Origin: Parapedobacter luteus
GTDB taxonomy: Bacteria > Bacteroidota > Bacteroidia > Sphingobacteriales > Sphingobacteriaceae
DNA length: 64,000 nucleotides
Reading direction: 5' to 3'
Assembly (NCBI RefSeq): GCF_900168055.1
Contig: NZ_FUYS01000008.1
Span: forward strand, 124,001 to 188,000
The notes below the pieces were generated by a model. It was not told the origin of the DNA. It ran no database searches and saw only the letters and a program-made list of their open reading frames with translations. The position numbers and the translations under genes were made by a program. The first letter of the stretch is position 1. Each line of letters starts with the position of its first letter. Shown one piece after another: positions 44,719-52,866 of this stretch.

Positions 44719-44819
44719 CGTGCTTTCCCCGTCGCCGGCTGACGGTCGAATTTTCCGTCTGCCGGCACAAACCGGGTGGGAGAGCCGTGGCGAGCCGTAA
44801 AAAAAGATGTGTTCTTTTC

Positions 44820-44849
44820 TTGTAGAAGTGGTTCTTATCACTATATTTG
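44820..44849 (+). promoter_or_regulatory. Promoter of tRNA-Ala
   Basis: TTG (44820-44822), 19-base spacer, TATATTTG (44842-44849), 13 bases before the mature tRNA. This is the clearest Bacteroidota-type sigma-A promoter in the window. Confidence 0.8.
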
Positions 44850-44862
44850 CAGTCCGAAAAAC

Positions 44863-44936
<74 letters not shown>

Positions 44937-44948
44937 CTTAATTATCAG

Positions 44949-44978
44949 GCACTTATGAATACTCGTAGGTGCTTTTTT
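44949..44978 (+). terminator. Terminator of tRNA-Ala
   Basis: Seven-base stem GCACTTA/TAGGTGC (one G-U) with a 10-base loop, followed by six T (44973-44978), 12 bases after the tRNA. Confidence 0.75.
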
Positions 44979-45376
44979 AGTGCCCTGTCGGTACCCCTCC
45001 AAAGGCAGTTGCTACAACGTTTTTTCAGCATAACATTCCCTTGTCAAGGCGAAGCGTTTGCAAAAGTTGGATTAAACGCAAATAACAAAACTTTTCGTGT
45101 GTAGCTTAATCACTACACCCAATACCGTTGTTGGCATGTCCTTTGGATATTAGTTTACTATGAAAAGAAACGAATATACATTGCCAACATTGATCGCATT
45201 GCTATTAACTGCGATACTCGTATTTGGATCGTTTGCGGGATAATCGGCTATCTGAAAGTCGACAAGGAGCTTTTCTTCAAGTCTGGTCATGCCCTATTGG
45301 TAGGAAACGGATGCACATCGGAATCACATCTGGCACGTAGGCAGGTTTACTTAACATAGGCTAAACATTGATGTCG
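44979..45376. other. Intergenic region with a 27-codon frame
   Basis: About 400 bases without a recognised gene. It holds a 27-codon frame (45160-45243) beginning with a basic Met-Lys-Arg and continuing as one hydrophobic segment (TLIALLLTAILVFGSFAG), which could be a small membrane protein or the remnant of a signal peptide, and a 6-base inverted repeat GTGTAG/CTACAC near 45100. Neither has further support. Confidence 0.4.
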
Positions 45377-45384
45377 TATATTTG
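45377..45384 (+). promoter_or_regulatory. -7 box of the oxidoreductase gene
   Basis: TATATTTG, exact TAnnTTTG, 24 bases before the ATG at 45409; it also lies over the upstream TTG alternative start, which argues for the ATG. Confidence 0.5.
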
Positions 45385-45408
45385 GTAGGCATAAATAAAC
45401 TATTAGTG

Positions 45409-46383
45409 ATGAAAGCAGCCCTGCGTTTCCGATATGGACCGCCCAAGAAATTGGTCGTAAAAGAAACAGACCGTCCGGAGCCAAAAAGAGATGAACTATT
45501 GATCCGGGTATACGCAACAACCGTCAACCGGACAGATTGCGCAGTGCTCACGGGAAAGCCGTTTGTCATGCGTCTTTTTACCGGGCTCTTTCGCCCCCGT
45601 TTTCCTATTCCGGGAACTGATTTCGCTGGCGAGGTGGAAGCGGTCGGTGACGGCGTTAAGGACTTTAAGAAAGGAGACCGGGTATGGGGATTCGATGATA
45701 ACGGGCTGTCTTCCCAAGCGGAATACATGACCATATCCGAAAAAAAAGCCGTATTGCTTATCCCAAACGGAATTTCATATCGACAGGCGGCCGCCAGCGC
45801 GGAAGCTGCCCATTATGCGTATCATTTTATAAAGAAGGTGTCGCTGAAGCCCGGGCAACAGGTACTCCTGAACGGAGCAACGGGAGGTATCGGCTCCGCT
45901 ACCCTCCAGTTCCTTCGCTATTACGGCATTGATGTCACCGCCGTTTGTGCTACAGACCACATTCCGTTGGTGAAGTCTTTAGGAGCGGTTCGGGTCATTG
46001 ACTACCTCAAAGAGGATTTTACGGAAGATACGGCACGTTATGACTTGATATTTGATGCGGTCGGCAAAAGTACTTTCTTTAAATGTAAGAAACTACTGAA
46101 GGAAAACGGCGTATATCTTTCATCTGAGCTGGGGCCTTATTCGCAGAATATTTTACTGGCTTTGCTTACGCCCATCGCAGGCGGCAAGAAAGTCAAGTTT
46201 CCCGTTCCCCTCGATATCAAAGCAAGCTTGAAATTCATCGCACGGCTGACAGAAGAAGGGAAATTCAACCCGGTAATAGACCGCAGTTATCCAATTGACC
46301 ACATACAGGAGGCGTATACCTATGTAGCAAGCGGACAAAAAATAGGTAACGTCCTTCTTATTCTTTCAGGCGATCAAAAGTAA
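45409..46383 (+). CDS. Zinc-independent MDR-family quinone oxidoreductase
   Basis: Medium-chain dehydrogenase/reductase of 324 residues, NADPH-dependent. The N-terminal GroES-like domain has VYATTVNRTDC and PGTDFAGEVEAVGDGVKDFKKGD-like elements; the Rossmann domain has VLLNGATGGIGSATLQF. The catalytic-zinc ligands of alcohol dehydrogenases are absent, pointing to the quinone/enone reductase branch. Substrate unknown. It stands alone between the tRNA region and the accessory block at 46.4 kb. Confidence 0.85.
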   Translation: MKAALRFRYGPPKKLVVKETDRPEPKRDELLIRVYATTVNRTDCAVLTGKPFVMRLFTGLFRPRFPIPGTDFAGEVEAVGDGVKDFKKGDRVWGFDDNGLSSQAEYMTISEKKAVLLIPNGISYRQAAASAEAAHYAYHFIKKVSLKPGQQVLLNGATGGIGSATLQFLRYYGIDVTAVCATDHIPLVKSLGAVRVIDYLKEDFTEDTARYDLIFDAVGKSTFFKCKKLLKENGVYLSSELGPYSQNILLALLTPIAGGKKVKFPVPLDIKASLKFIARLTEEGKFNPVIDRSYPIDHIQEAYTYVASGQKIGNVLLILSGDQK

Positions 46384-46484
46384 CTGGTTTAGCGGTGACA
46401 AAACACGTTTGGCCAATGCCGACGGCGGATGAAAAAAAGTGACAGACTTTCTGTCGCCGGACATGAAAATCAACTGAAAATTGA

Positions 46485-46492
46485 TAAGTTTG
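46485..46492 (+). promoter_or_regulatory. -7 box immediately before the small Cys protein
   Basis: TAAGTTTG, exact TAnnTTTG, ending 5 bases before the ATG at 46498, implying a leaderless or near-leaderless mRNA. No TTG at the proper spacing was found. Confidence 0.4.
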
Positions 46493-46497
46493 CAGCG

Positions 46498-46872
46498 ATG
46501 TACAGAAACGCCATCAGTTTTCTTTTTCTTGCGTTGATCTTATATAACGCTACTTCAGCGGTGTGGATCAACGGGGCGTTTCTGCTGAACCGCGATTATG
46601 TGGTCGAGAACCTGTGCGAACAGCGGCTTTCCCTGGATAATGAGTGCCAAGGACAATGCGTGTTGATGAAAAAGTTGAAGGAGAGCCAGGAAAGAGACAG
46701 CGAGCATTCGACCACTAAAATGCAGGAGCTGCAGCTGGTGTTTACCCAAAATACCTGGTTATTCAGCCTGAGCGCGGCCGTTGGCGTTCGGACTCGGATG
46801 CCCATACCCGCTGACCAGGGGCAGCGTACCGATAGCTTTACCCTTGCTATCTTCCGCCCTCCCATTTCCTAA
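46498..46872 (+). CDS. Small membrane-anchored Cys-motif protein
   Basis: A 124-residue protein from the ATG at 46498 (an upstream in-frame ATG at 46429 exists, but the -7 box lies between). It has one N-terminal hydrophobic helix (residues 5-22) and then a conserved-looking Cys cluster: Cys40, Cys50 and Cys54 in VVENLCEQRLSLDNEC and QGQCVLMKKLKE. I recall similar small Bacteroidota proteins with an LC...ECxGxCxLMKQL pattern near metal-related receptors, but cannot name the family. It begins a three-gene block with a TonB receptor and a CxCC propeller lipoprotein, suggesting metal or cofactor binding (inference). Confidence 0.65.
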   Translation: MYRNAISFLFLALILYNATSAVWINGAFLLNRDYVVENLCEQRLSLDNECQGQCVLMKKLKESQERDSEHSTTKMQELQLVFTQNTWLFSLSAAVGVRTRMPIPADQGQRTDSFTLAIFRPPIS

Positions 46873-46885
46873 TGACACCGGCGAC

Positions 46886-46899
46886 GCGCCTTCAGGCGC
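46886..46899. terminator. Short GC hairpin after the small Cys protein
   Basis: GCGCC-TTCA-GGCGC, five-base stem with a tetraloop, then CTTTCCC. It may attenuate read-through into the receptor gene; the U tract is poor. Confidence 0.35.
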
Positions 46900-47006
46900 C
46901 TTTCCCGCCGGACAAAACGCTTTTATTGCTTAGTTAATATCGGTATTGGACTGAACGTGCCAATGCCCGATCATGTATTTACAAATTATCGAATTATTGC
47001 ATTAAC

Positions 47007-49298
47007 GTGAAAACCAAAGAACTTGTCATTGGATTATTGAGTTATTTATGTTGCGTTCCCATGTTGTTCGGACAGGTAAAGGGCCGGGTCACCGATGCCG
47101 CGACCGGAACCCCGGTCGGTAATGCAACGGTATCGGTTGCCGATTCGGTCCGTGTATTATCCGACGGAACGGGTTATTTCGGTTTTGAGTCTTCTCAGGA
47201 AATGGGAGAGTTAACCGTTACCTGCATCGGCTACGAGCCCATCACCGTTCCATATTCCGCCGGTCAATTCCTGCAGGTGAAGGTCCGGCCGTCGGGCACC
47301 ATATTGAGCGAGGTGATGGTGACCGGATACCAGACAGGCCGGAAGCTGATCGAGAATGCCGGAGGCATTTCCGTACTGAATGCCGAAGATATCGCCCGCC
47401 AATCGCAGGTAGATATCCTGCCTGCATTAAACACGATACCGGGCTTGAAAATGGAGGCCTATAATTTCGGCGACTATCGGATGTCCATCCGGGGTAGCCT
47501 GCTTCGTTCGCCGTGGAGCGTGCGGAACGTAAAGATGTACTGGAACGATATCCCCATGACCACGGCAGCCGGCGGCAACCCGATTACGCTGGTGGATGCA
47601 GCCTCACTCGGCAGTGTCGAAGTGTTGAAAGGTCCCGCTGCCAGTATGTATGGCGCCGGCACGGGCGGTGTGCTGATTTTCCGGAGTAAACGGGCTGCCG
47701 TGGGGCAACGCAGTGTGGGCACGGCGTTCACCGCCGGTTCGTACGGGCTCTACCGCGCGACGGCCTCTGCAAACATCTCGACGGATAATGGCAGCCTCGT
47801 GGCCAACTACATCAACCAGCATAGCGATGGCTACCGGCCGCAACAGGCGTTCGACCAACGGGCAATCAACGTGATGGGACATTTCACGCCGAACAGCAAA
47901 CAGACCCTGGCTTTCTTTATGCTCCACAATAGGACCGGAAGCCAGATCGCCGGGGGGCTGACACGCGAACAGGTAGCCGAAAATCCGCGGCAGGCGGCAT
48001 CGGAGTTCAACATCCTGCACAATACTTCGATGAACAGCACAAACACGAATGTCGGCGTGTCGCACAAGTATACATGGAGCTCCAGTTTTGAAAATGTAAC
48101 GTCCGTGTTTACCAACTACCAGTTTGTTGACCATCCGTTCGGAAGCGGACCTTCCTACAACGGGTACCTGCGTGAAAACACGTTCGGCTACGGGGCACGT
48201 ACGCAGTTCAATTACCGGGCTCAACTGGGACGGACGATCTCAGGCCGGTTTGCCTTCGGTGCCGAGGCACAGCGATCGTTCATCAGCCCGAAGTATTACG
48301 AAAACCTCGAAGGTGGGGCGCCCGGCGAGCTATACAATGACAATGAAGTCGTCGCCCTCGGGCACATGTATTTCGCACAGGCCGAACTTGACATTGCCGA
48401 GCGATTGCTGATTACGCTTGGTGCGGGCCTGAATGCCCTTTCCTATGACGTGACCGACCTGTTCAAAACAGGGGATGCCAATGCCAGCGGCAAGCGTACA
48501 TTCGATCCGGTATTTTCCCCGAGATTAGCAGCGGTATACCGTATCGGGGAACACGTTGGTGCCCACGCCAGTATCAGTTATGGGTTTGCCCAGCCCGACA
48601 ATTCCGAGATTTTCAATCCCGGCGGCGTCATCAACGACATCCGCCCGGAGAAAGGCATCAACTATGAGGCCGGGATCAGGGGCACCCTTGCCAGAGGCCG
48701 GTTTGGGTTCGATATCACCGCATACAGCCTGCAGCTGACCGACGAGATCGTTTCCAGGCGCGACGAAAGCTGGCAGACCTTCTACAGCAATGCCGGGAAA
48801 ACCTCGCACCGCGGCGTTGAGGCAGCCTTTTACTATGATTGGCTGCTCGGCCTCAATCCGGTTATTTCCCGGATCCGTCCGTGGGCAAATTTCACCTATA
48901 ATGATTTCCGGTTCGTTGAATACCTGTCCAACAGCATTGACGTGGCGGGCAATGACATTCCCGGGATATCGCCCGTGGTATTTGCCGGGGGCGTGGACGT
49001 GCGTGGCACGGCCGGTCTGTATGTCAATCTGGTTGCCTACCGCTATGGACGAATTTTCCTGAATGATACAAACGAGGACACCATGGCCGCGTATTGGCTT
49101 TTGAACGGCAAAGTAGGCTATGCGTTCCGGATATCCCGCCGGTGGCTGTTGGACGCGCATGCCGGGATCGAGAATGCAGGAAATGCCGTGTACACTTCGC
49201 TTCCCAACCTGAATGCCACGGGACCGCATCCGGCTTATTTCAATGTTTCGCCGGGAAGGACGTTCCACGGAGGTTTATCCATCAACTACAGTTTTTAA
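47007..49298 (+). CDS. TonB-dependent outer-membrane receptor (FecA-like)
   Basis: A 763-residue barrel importer, shorter than SusC and without its signature. A signal peptide (ending LFGQ) leads to a carboxypeptidase-like regulatory domain (KGRVTDAATGTPVGNATVSV), then a plug (IRGSLLRSPWSVRNVKMYWN; ASLGSVEVLKGPAASMYGAG) and a 22-strand barrel ending GLSINYSF. Receptors of this type import metal chelates, cobalamin or similar. The start is GTG at 47007. Base composition is visibly GC-richer than the flanks. The next gene follows after 9 bp, so the pair is one operon. Confidence 0.88.
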   Translation: MKTKELVIGLLSYLCCVPMLFGQVKGRVTDAATGTPVGNATVSVADSVRVLSDGTGYFGFESSQEMGELTVTCIGYEPITVPYSAGQFLQVKVRPSGTILSEVMVTGYQTGRKLIENAGGISVLNAEDIARQSQVDILPALNTIPGLKMEAYNFGDYRMSIRGSLLRSPWSVRNVKMYWNDIPMTTAAGGNPITLVDAASLGSVEVLKGPAASMYGAGTGGVLIFRSKRAAVGQRSVGTAFTAGSYGLYRATASANISTDNGSLVANYINQHSDGYRPQQAFDQRAINVMGHFTPNSKQTLAFFMLHNRTGSQIAGGLTREQVAENPRQAASEFNILHNTSMNSTNTNVGVSHKYTWSSSFENVTSVFTNYQFVDHPFGSGPSYNGYLRENTFGYGARTQFNYRAQLGRTISGRFAFGAEAQRSFISPKYYENLEGGAPGELYNDNEVVALGHMYFAQAELDIAERLLITLGAGLNALSYDVTDLFKTGDANASGKRTFDPVFSPRLAAVYRIGEHVGAHASISYGFAQPDNSEIFNPGGVINDIRPEKGINYEAGIRGTLARGRFGFDITAYSLQLTDEIVSRRDESWQTFYSNAGKTSHRGVEAAFYYDWLLGLNPVISRIRPWANFTYNDFRFVEYLSNSIDVAGNDIPGISPVVFAGGVDVRGTAGLYVNLVAYRYGRIFLNDTNEDTMAAYWLLNGKVGYAFRISRRWLLDAHAGIENAGNAVYTSLPNLNATGPHPAYFNVSPGRTFHGGLSINYSF

Positions 49299-49307
49299 TC
49301 GCATATT

Positions 49308-50522
49308 ATGAAAACACGTGCCATATATCTCATCCCTGCTGCCCTTATCCTGTTCCACACATGCACGAGCCAACAGAAGAAAGAATCGCTGGCCACGGTG
49401 CTATCCCAACAGGAAGGGTGGGCCAAGACCGTATACCTTACCCAGGATTTTTCCGGGCTGCCTGTATTGGCGTGGACGGAGGCTGATGGCGCCGGGAGTA
49501 CTTCGACGCTCTATTTTTCCGGATGGGATACAGTGAACAGGAGATTCAGCGAGCGCATCCGTGTACCTGCCAATCCGGCCCTTGTAGCCCATGCCGAAGG
49601 AATGCCCAAGATCGTGTTTTCCACGGACGGCGCCATCTACGCGGTTTATGCGGTACGGATTGAAAGCCGGCACAATCCTTATGCGGCACGGATTGAATAC
49701 CTTGTTTCCCGCGATGGAGGCGATAGCTGGACCGATTCCGGTACCGTTCACCGCGACAGCACACAGGAGGCCGGCCATGATTTCTTCGATGCCATTGCAT
49801 TGCAGGATGGCCGCATCGGTGTAAGCTGGCTGGACAAGTCCTACGAAAAAGGCGGAAGACCTGTCCACTTTGCCGTTACGGACCATTCAGGCCGTTTCAC
49901 ACACGAGACGGTGGTGGATGATTTTGCCTGCGAATGTTGCCGCACAGCGCTGTACGAGCGTGATGGGGTCATTGCGTTGTTGTACCGGGATATTAAGCAG
50001 ACTGCATCCGGTACGGTCAGGGATATCCATTACAGCATCTCGGAAGACAGTGGCCGATCGTTCCGTGAAGGAAGTGTATACAGCAAGGATGAATGGCGGG
50101 TGGACGGCTGTCCGCACAACGGCCCGGATGTGGTTACCCAAAAGGACTCGTTGTTCGCCACATGGTTTACGGCTGGCCGCAACAAAGGGCTTTTTTACGG
50201 CGAGCTCGATTATGCTACCGGAATGATCAAGCGGCAACTACTGGACTCGGAAGGACAGTTCGCACAATTGGCCCTGCTGGCGGATGGTAGGCGGATCGCC
50301 GTATACAATGCCCATCGCGCTGCGGATGGGGATGCGAGGCAGCCCGTTTTTGCGCGAACGTTTCCTGACGGAGAAACCCTATCCGTCTCCGGTGCCGATG
50401 ACACCACCGATTCCCCGGTTGTCATCGGATTGCCGGATGGCTCGGCAATCGCCGCGTGGATATCTCGGGACGGCGCTCCCGCCCGGGTAAAATATAAGTA
50501 CATGGACTTCCCGGCAGATTGA
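49308..50522 (+). CDS. Sialidase-fold (BNR) lipoprotein with CxCC and GCPxNGP motifs
   Basis: A 404-residue exported protein with a weak lipobox (Cys19), then a six-blade sialidase-type propeller with an Asp-box (SRDGGDSW) and others. It is not a plain sialidase: it carries VDDFACECCRTAL (Cys208, Cys210, Cys211), LYRDIKQTASGTVRDIHYS and WRVDGCPHNGPDV (Cys268). I recall the combination CxCCxT / YRDxxxxxIRDI / GCPxNGP as conserved in a group usually annotated exo-alpha-sialidase. The conserved Cys suggest metal or haem-like ligand binding (inference). Ordered 9 bp after the TonB receptor. Confidence 0.8.
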   Translation: MKTRAIYLIPAALILFHTCTSQQKKESLATVLSQQEGWAKTVYLTQDFSGLPVLAWTEADGAGSTSTLYFSGWDTVNRRFSERIRVPANPALVAHAEGMPKIVFSTDGAIYAVYAVRIESRHNPYAARIEYLVSRDGGDSWTDSGTVHRDSTQEAGHDFFDAIALQDGRIGVSWLDKSYEKGGRPVHFAVTDHSGRFTHETVVDDFACECCRTALYERDGVIALLYRDIKQTASGTVRDIHYSISEDSGRSFREGSVYSKDEWRVDGCPHNGPDVVTQKDSLFATWFTAGRNKGLFYGELDYATGMIKRQLLDSEGQFAQLALLADGRRIAVYNAHRAADGDARQPVFARTFPDGETLSVSGADDTTDSPVVIGLPDGSAIAAWISRDGAPARVKYKYMDFPAD

Positions 50523-50576
50523 AGGTTTATTCCGAAAGCCGGGAAGACAGCATCCAAGGATCATGCTGATGAAAAT

Positions 50577-50789
50577 GTGCTGAACGAAGATTGCCTTCCT
50601 TTTGAACTTCGTAGTCCGATATCAACCGATCATAAAGGTCTTTCTGCATTTTCGCTTGCCGCGGTCGAAAAGCTGCATATCCAAAAAGTGCTTAATTATA
50701 CACAGGGCAACAAAGCTGAGGCTGCCCGGCTGTTGGAAATCGGGATAGCGACTTTGTACAGGAAAATTGAGGAATACAAGATAAAATAA
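50577..50789 (+). pseudogene. C-terminal remnant of a sigma-54 activator (Fis-type HTH)
   Basis: About 70 codons that read like the last part of an NtrC-family activator: CLPFELRSPIS, as at the end of the AAA+ domain (usually LPxEL), then the Fis-type helix-turn-helix VEKLHIQKVLNYTQGNKAEA and ARLLEIGIATLYRKIEEYKI. Receiver and ATPase are missing. The only initiator is GTG at 50577; the frame is open back to the TGA of the propeller gene (50520-50522), with which it is in phase. It looks like a leftover of the host locus at the right edge of the accessory block. A tiny DNA-binding protein cannot be excluded. Confidence 0.6.
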
Positions 50790-50882
50790 ATTAATAGAAA
50801 GAACAAGTCTCGCTGAGGCCTGTTAGATGGACAGGGACGTGATAGGGCATACACCAAACGTTCTGGCGGTTTGAGAAATGGC

Positions 50883-51677
50883 TTACCGGATACGAATTAC
50901 TGCAATTTTGAACTTCGCTAATAGCTTTTGAAGCGTTATCTTCAGGAGATGCAAAAATTTCCACCTTTTTGGGTTTGCCTCCTTGTAGTGGAGTATGTTT
51001 CCATCATTGCCCTGCCGCCACGCCCCTGCTTCATGATGGATGCTGTAAACACACGTCATCGGATGATATTGGGGAGAATCGAAATAATAGGAAGGGTACA
51101 CCCGTATCCCTTCCCTCAATAGCTGTTCCTCATCGCGGAAGCCATCATCGTCATAGCCATAATTGAGGGCAACGGTGGCCATCACTTCCGGAATGATGGT
51201 CATATCATATTGAAACTCGATAGGGAATTTCGTGCTCCTGGTACGGATAAAGTGCCGTTCGGTATAAAACTCCAAACAGTCCTTAAGGAAAGGATGGCCT
51301 TTTTCGGCGCCAAAGCAATGGGCCGTCAACCAATGGAACTTCCTTCCGTGCCCTTTGGCGCCGGCTTCATTTGCGATAAACATGCGATTGTCCAATACCG
51401 GGTCAAAAGGCTTAAACACCTCGATGTCCGTATCAAACCAAATCCCCCCATGATGATAAACCGCATAAAGGCGTAAAAAATCGGACGCAAAAGCCCATTT
51501 TCGCACACTTACCGCTTCATTCGCAAACGTGTTGTTGATTTCGGCCAGCATTTTGCCGTCCCACAGCACATATTCATATTCGGGCATGAGTTTTTTCCAT
51601 GTTGCCATAATGGTTTGAATACTGGGCGGGATTGGATCGTTGCTAAACCATGAGTAGTGTATTGTTTTTGGAATCAT
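50883..51677 (-). CDS. Capsular/polysaccharide glycosyltransferase with DxD motif
   Basis: A 264-residue glycosyltransferase of the Gly_transf_sug (GT32-type) group. Features: MIPKTIHYSWFSNDPIPPSI at the N-terminus, ASDFLRLYAVYHHGGIWFDT followed by DIEVFKP, giving the DxD metal/nucleotide-sugar site, and HCFGAEKGHPFLKDCLEFY. It is likely to add a sugar to a surface glycan or protein. It is alone, without other glycan genes nearby, and is convergent with the activator remnant. Confidence 0.85.
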   Translation of the reverse strand: MIPKTIHYSWFSNDPIPPSIQTIMATWKKLMPEYEYVLWDGKMLAEINNTFANEAVSVRKWAFASDFLRLYAVYHHGGIWFDTDIEVFKPFDPVLDNRMFIANEAGAKGHGRKFHWLTAHCFGAEKGHPFLKDCLEFYTERHFIRTRSTKFPIEFQYDMTIIPEVMATVALNYGYDDDGFRDEEQLLREGIRVYPSYYFDSPQYHPMTCVYSIHHEAGAWRQGNDGNILHYKEANPKRWKFLHLLKITLQKLLAKFKIAVIRIR

Positions 51678-52031
51678 GGTAGATTTATTTAGTATCTGGA
51701 TAATGTTATTCGTAGTCTATCATCATTTTATCGTCAGTTCTTATGAATGGCCCACGGCAGAACCGCTACCTAACCCCATGCGTTAAATCCGGTATTTCCC
51801 TGCTTTAATGGACAAATGTTGCGGCAGCCCGCGCCCAGTATTTATCGTCAAGCAGTTCTGATTCATCTGGATATAAAGGAGAACCAAATTGGTTTGGGAA
51901 TTGTTTTTCACGATTTAGTACCCAGTATTTGGGCGTCGTTGACCGGACGCACGTATCGGTGGGGAAGAACATATAGCTATTTTTAATTAACAAAACTTTA
52001 TCCCACCTTTGTATACGTTTTTCACAATGAG
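51678..52031. other. Intergenic region with a possible gene fragment
   Basis: About 350 bases. A minus-strand frame (51805-51972 from an inner ATG) reads protein-like (PKYWVLNREKQFPNQFGS, DESELLDDKYWARAAATF) but matches nothing I know, has no promoter box and its 5' extension overlaps the next gene. It may be a remnant. The plus strand near 52000 carries a weak CACCTTTG box. Confidence 0.35.
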
Positions 52032-52817
52032 ATGATTCAATTCCTAAAGGACAGCACATTTGCTGTAAACGACGTTATCAACCGATCGTGGGACCTGCTT
52101 AAGCAGCATTATTTTTCGATTGCCGGCCTGTGTTTCCTGCTGTTTTTGACGTCCAACACGTCCGGTATCCTGGCGTTTTATTTTAGCGAAGTAAGCACAT
52201 CCCTCAGCGTGTTTATGGCGTTCCTTTTTGTTATCCTTTATTTCGGTACGCAGCTTACGCTTTTTAAATACATTGTTACGCTGATTGATAGAAAGGAGAA
52301 AATCAATCTTGCCGATACCATACCGAGCACGAGGGAGCTGATCTATTTTTTTACCGGCATGTTTACCATCACGCTGCTCGCGTTGCTGCTGTATCTTTTG
52401 GTTTCCGTGGTAGCATTTCCGCTGGTTTATGCACGGATCCCGGTGTCATCGATGGTCAATACCGCCCGTGTGATTGCAGCCATTGTGATCTTTGTCTTCC
52501 TGCTGCGCGTAGCCTTTTATCCGTTTTTCATCATTGAACGGCATGCGGGACCATTCCGGTCGCTGCGCCTCAGTTTGGCACTCACCAAAGGAAATGTGAC
52601 TAAACTATTGCTCATCTTAGCTTTTTTTGCCATTTTGCACCTCTTATATTTGTATTTCAATTATGCGGGGTATCCCATGGTGTCCACGGCATTGAGCTTG
52701 GTGAATTCATTTCTGGTCGGGCCGCTGTCAAGCGTAGTGATTGCGATGGCTTATCGCAATATGATGGCCGACTACCAGGGAGGGGATGACCCAAAGGTGA
52801 TAAAGAATATTATTTAA
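52032..52817 (+). CDS. Multi-pass membrane protein of unknown function
   Basis: A 261-residue protein with about six membrane helices and a cytoplasmic N-terminal amphipathic helix (FLKDSTFAVNDVINRSWDLL). A conserved-looking loop FFIIERHAGPFRSLRLSLAL followed by TKGNVTKLLL resembles the DUF975/YciC-like or glycerophosphodiester phosphodiesterase membrane-domain proteins, whose roles are unclear. No enzymatic motif. It is directly followed by a heptanucleotide repeat and then dxr; cotranscription with dxr-rseP is likely. Confidence 0.7.
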   Translation: MIQFLKDSTFAVNDVINRSWDLLKQHYFSIAGLCFLLFLTSNTSGILAFYFSEVSTSLSVFMAFLFVILYFGTQLTLFKYIVTLIDRKEKINLADTIPSTRELIYFFTGMFTITLLALLLYLLVSVVAFPLVYARIPVSSMVNTARVIAAIVIFVFLLRVAFYPFFIIERHAGPFRSLRLSLALTKGNVTKLLLILAFFAILHLLYLYFNYAGYPMVSTALSLVNSFLVGPLSSVVIAMAYRNMMADYQGGDDPKVIKNII

Positions 52818-52838
52818 GTCGGGAGCCGGGAGTCCGAA
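52818..52838. repeat. Heptanucleotide array between two genes
   Basis: GTCGGGA, GCCGGGA, GTCCGAA, beginning at the first base after the stop codon of the membrane-protein gene. Same unit type as the aguA-internal array. Confidence 0.6.
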
Positions 52839-52866
52839 ATTGTCAGTCTTAAGTTGTAAGAACATT

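Noticed and set aside
52840-52866. Nine-codon N-terminal extension of dxr from TTG at 52840
   Set aside because: Directly adjoins an intergenic heptanucleotide array; TTG at 52867 matches the family N-terminus.
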